Positions 62,130 to 64,000 of a stretch of DNA of 64,000 nucleotides are shown here, in pieces. The stretch lies in assembly GCF_034676545.1 (NCBI RefSeq), contig NZ_JAUCBZ010000015.1:2511001-2575000 (forward strand), given 5' to 3'. Made by a program: the position numbers and the translations under genes. Each line of letters begins with the position of its first letter. The stretch's first letter is position 1. The notes beneath the pieces were generated by a model. The model had not been told where the DNA came from, ran no database searches, and was given only the letters and a program-made list of their open reading frames with translations. The stretch comes from Pararhodobacter sp. (lineage in GTDB: Bacteria > Pseudomonadota > Alphaproteobacteria > Rhodobacterales > Rhodobacteraceae).

Positions 62130-63019
62130 GTCTCGCGCATCACGCCTTCGGGTAAACGCTCAGTCAGGCTCTGACGCACCTGCGCTTCGCAATGGCGGGC
62201 GATTTCCTTGCGGTTGGCAAACGCAGAAACCGGAACCGGCTCATGAAACACCAGGTCGATCCGACCCTGCGGGATTTGCGCGGCGACGCGCAGCAGATGC
62301 GCGCCGAACGACAAATCGCCCCACCAGCCATAGAACCGGTCATCCCGTCCTTGTGGCGCAATATAGGCCAGCGTCACGGGCTGGATCGACAGAATCTCGG
62401 CCAATCCATGCGTGAAGAACGCGGCGAACAGCGTCGGCTTGAACGGCAGGATGCGCACCCCGTCCGAATTCGTCCCCTCGGGGAAAAAGCACAGATGATG
62501 CCCCGCCCGCAGCCGCGCCTCGAAGATCTCCTTTTGCAGTCGGGCATCGCGGGCATTGCGGCGAATGAACACCGTTCCGGTTGCCTTGGCCAGCCAGCCG
62601 ATGCCGGGCCACGACGCGACCTCGGATTTTGAGACGAAATAGAGGCGCTGCGCGGCATTCAACGCGAAAATATCCAGCCATCCGACATGATTCGACACAA
62701 CCGCACCGCGCCCGCGCATGGGCGCACCGGTCACCTGCAATCGGATGCCCAGAAAGAACAACGCGCCTTTGCAGACACCCTGCGTCACAAAGGGCGTGAT
62801 CGGGCGTCGCAATCCGAACAAAGGCCGCTCAAAGATCCGTATGGTCAAGTGAATGGCCAGGCCGCCAAAAACCCAGACCACCAAAACCGGCAACCGCCAG
62901 GCCAGAATCATCCAGCCCAATGGGCCAATGGGCACCGCGGGCGCCTCGCCTTCGGGCGAGCTCCAGGTCGGGTTGATGCCGTTGTCAGCGGCGGGCGGTT
63001 TTTCGGGTATAGTGGTCAA
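62126..63019 (-). CDS. olsA: OlsA / PlsC-type acyltransferase
   Basis: A 297-residue membrane O-acyltransferase that acylates lyso-ornithine lipid to ornithine lipid. It has the HX4D-type box in VVSNHVGWLDIFALN, the glycerol-phosphate-type motif FFPEGTNSDGVRILPFKPTL and a transmembrane helix at about 30-55. Lysophosphatidate acyltransferase activity is also possible (PlsC family). The assigned start overlaps olsB by 35 bases, which supports joint translation. Confidence 0.88.
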   Translation of the reverse strand: MTTIPEKPPAADNGINPTWSSPEGEAPAVPIGPLGWMILAWRLPVLVVWVFGGLAIHLTIRIFERPLFGLRRPITPFVTQGVCKGALFFLGIRLQVTGAPMRGRGAVVSNHVGWLDIFALNAAQRLYFVSKSEVASWPGIGWLAKATGTVFIRRNARDARLQKEIFEARLRAGHHLCFFPEGTNSDGVRILPFKPTLFAAFFTHGLAEILSIQPVTLAYIAPQGRDDRFYGWWGDLSFGAHLLRVAAQIPQGRIDLVFHEPVPVSAFANRKEIARHCEAQVRQSLTERLPEGVMRET

Positions 63020-63785
63020 CGGCTCTCTCGGACATGGTTGCGGTGTCGAGGATCAGGCAGACATCCGTCGTGTTGAAATCATGGTCGATAAAGGCTCCCT
63101 CACCGACAAAACCTCCCAGCCGCAAATAGGCGCGGATCAGAGGCGGGATCGCGGCAAGAGCCTCGGCCTGCACGACGCGTTCGATTGGCATCAAATCCAT
63201 CGGCTGGGCGTGATCAGGCCAGACCGTGACCCGCAACTCGGGCGGCGCAAGATGATGCGTATGGAGCCATGTCAGTGCAGCCGCATGATGCGCCGGATCC
63301 GTGCCGTGAAACGAGGCCACGCCAAACAAGATCTTGATATCGCGGGCCAGCACATAGGCGGCCAACCCGTTCCACAGATGCAACATCGCCACCCCGCGCC
63401 GGTGGTTGCGATGCACACAAGAGCGCCCCAGTTCCACCAGCTTGCGCCCGCTTCGCCGCAAGGGGCCCAGATCATATTCCGCATCAGAATAGAACCGGCC
63501 CAGAGCCTCGGCACGGTCTTGTGGCAACAAGCGGTAGGCACCGATCACATGGTCCAGGGTTTCGGGTGGGATATTGCGGTCGATCAGCAGCAGGTGGTCA
63601 AAATGCGGGTCGAGTAGATCGCGCTCGAGACGCTGCGCATGATCGACACTCAACCCGGTTGCGCCGAGTTCCTCAACGAAAACAGCATAGCGCAGCCGTT
63701 GCGCGGCCAACAGTTCAACCTCGCTCGAAGCCAGTCGAACGTCATAGGCCATCGTCTGTCGCTGCGCTGCTTGTAACCGGGTCAT
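62985..63785 (-). CDS. olsB: L-ornithine N-acyltransferase OlsB
   Basis: A 266-residue GNAT-fold enzyme that transfers 3-hydroxyacyl chains from ACP to ornithine, the first step of ornithine-lipid synthesis. Motifs: YDVRLASSEVELLAAQRLRY, VIGAYRLLP, VELGRSCVHRNHRRGVAMLH, VASFHGTDPAHHAAALTWLH and PPLIRAYLRLGGFVGEGAFI. The start at 63785 (MTRLQAAQRQ) is preferred; 63806 is possible. It precedes olsA on the same strand. A second, frameshifted relative lies at 2070-2829. Confidence 0.92.
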   Translation of the reverse strand: MTRLQAAQRQTMAYDVRLASSEVELLAAQRLRYAVFVEELGATGLSVDHAQRLERDLLDPHFDHLLLIDRNIPPETLDHVIGAYRLLPQDRAEALGRFYSDAEYDLGPLRRSGRKLVELGRSCVHRNHRRGVAMLHLWNGLAAYVLARDIKILFGVASFHGTDPAHHAAALTWLHTHHLAPPELRVTVWPDHAQPMDLMPIERVVQAEALAAIPPLIRAYLRLGGFVGEGAFIDHDFNTTDVCLILDTATMSERAVDHYTRKTARR

Positions 63786-63888
63786 TGTCTCACATCCATT
63801 GCGCATGGATCTAGGGTGCAATCGCGCCTGTTGCAACGCCCCTTGCCTTGACGCACGCAAGAGTTGCACGATAGGCTTAGAATTCCCT

Positions 63889-64000
63889 TCAAGCCGTCGG
63901 CTGCCAGTCCAGAGTGATCACCCGTGTATCCACCACCACCTTGCCCGCCTCTTCGAAATTCACCGTCACGCGGTGCCCGACCACGGATTGCACCTGCCCC
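63889..64000 (-). CDS. C-terminal end of a probable UvrD/PcrA helicase (partial)
   Basis: The minus strand is open from the window edge to TGA at 63889-63891 and encodes the last 36 residues of a protein. The sequence has the Tudor-like pattern VVGHRVTVNFEEAGKVVVDT and ends WQPTA. The same kind of small beta domain closes UvrD/PcrA DNA helicases. The rest of the gene lies outside the window, so the call rests on this short piece. Confidence 0.5.
   Translation of the reverse strand, partial: GQVQSVVGHRVTVNFEEAGKVVVDTRVITLDWQPTA

Noticed and set aside
1..64000. CRISPR arrays, insertion sequences, prophage or integrase genes
   Set aside because: No regularly spaced repeats, transposase or integrase sequences were seen.

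Overview
The window looks like a chromosomal segment of an alphaproteobacterium of the order Rhodobacterales (Rhodobacteraceae/Roseobacter relatives). The evidence is a GC-rich sequence with strong third-position bias (hence many long antisense shadow frames), a shortened NtrC without the sigma54 loop, the dusB(nifR3)-ntrB-ntrC-ntrY-ntrX-trkA-trkH-hfq-hflX block, a fused ispDF, a class II DAHP synthase, C4-type hemA followed by a RodZ-like gene and ispG, and olsBA. I see no insertion sequence, prophage, CRISPR array or rRNA operon, so this is mostly core genome. I could not assign a genus.

Layout. 0-3.4 kb (minus): tsf and rpsB, a frameshifted OlsB-like acyltransferase, bamE. 3.5-8.1 kb (plus): yceD-rpmF-plsX-fabH-ihfA-merR, then tRNA-Pro(GGG). 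8.2-12.9 kb: a long-form dCTP deaminase, a SLAC1/TehA-like channel, glucokinase, an M48 protease and a VOC protein. 13-14 kb: a curlin-type amyloid subunit and an unrecognised secreted protein. 14.4-21 kb: a PhyH oxygenase, an RHH protein, gamma-carbonic anhydrase, gmk, yicC, a PAS protein, DAHP synthase and a GlxA-type regulator. 21.2-26.4 kb: a branched-chain amino-acid ABC operon. 26.4-30 kb: a MobA-like transferase, a P450 and an M20 peptidase. 30.2-36.1 kb: a DUF4189-like protein, hemA, a RodZ-like protein, ispG, a candidate sRNA and an isolated fliG. 36.2-48.1 kb (minus): the nitrogen/potassium/Hfq block. 48.3-55 kb: ispDF-pgpA-cinA, a PepSY/cytochrome b/membrane LuxR trio, ratA, hpt, a methyltransferase, an alpha/beta-fold protein and pyrC. 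56.4-61.4 kb: a Dpp/Opp-type ABC operon. 61.5-64 kb: a ThiE-like protein, olsA, olsB and the 3' end of a probable uvrD.

Two points stand out. First, between ispG and fliG the minus strand encodes a candidate small RNA of about 110 nt. It has two consecutive hairpins that each display CCUCCC (an anti-Shine-Dalgarno hexamer) in a six-base loop. The second hairpin is a perfect 10-bp stem followed by a U-tract. A perfect FNR/FnrL palindrome (TTGAT-TTGG-ATCAA) sits where a class II activator site would for this RNA. This suggests an oxygen-responsive sRNA that masks ribosome-binding sites.

Second, seven otherwise well-conserved genes (olsB-like, livH, livM, M20 peptidase, fliG, hflX, ntrX twice) carry single-base frame disruptions, mostly at short homopolymers, and ihfA carries an in-frame TAA where homologues have Gln. 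The most economical explanation for the indels is consensus sequencing error. Until the reads are checked, none of these should be taken as true gene loss; the ihfA substitution deserves separate attention.
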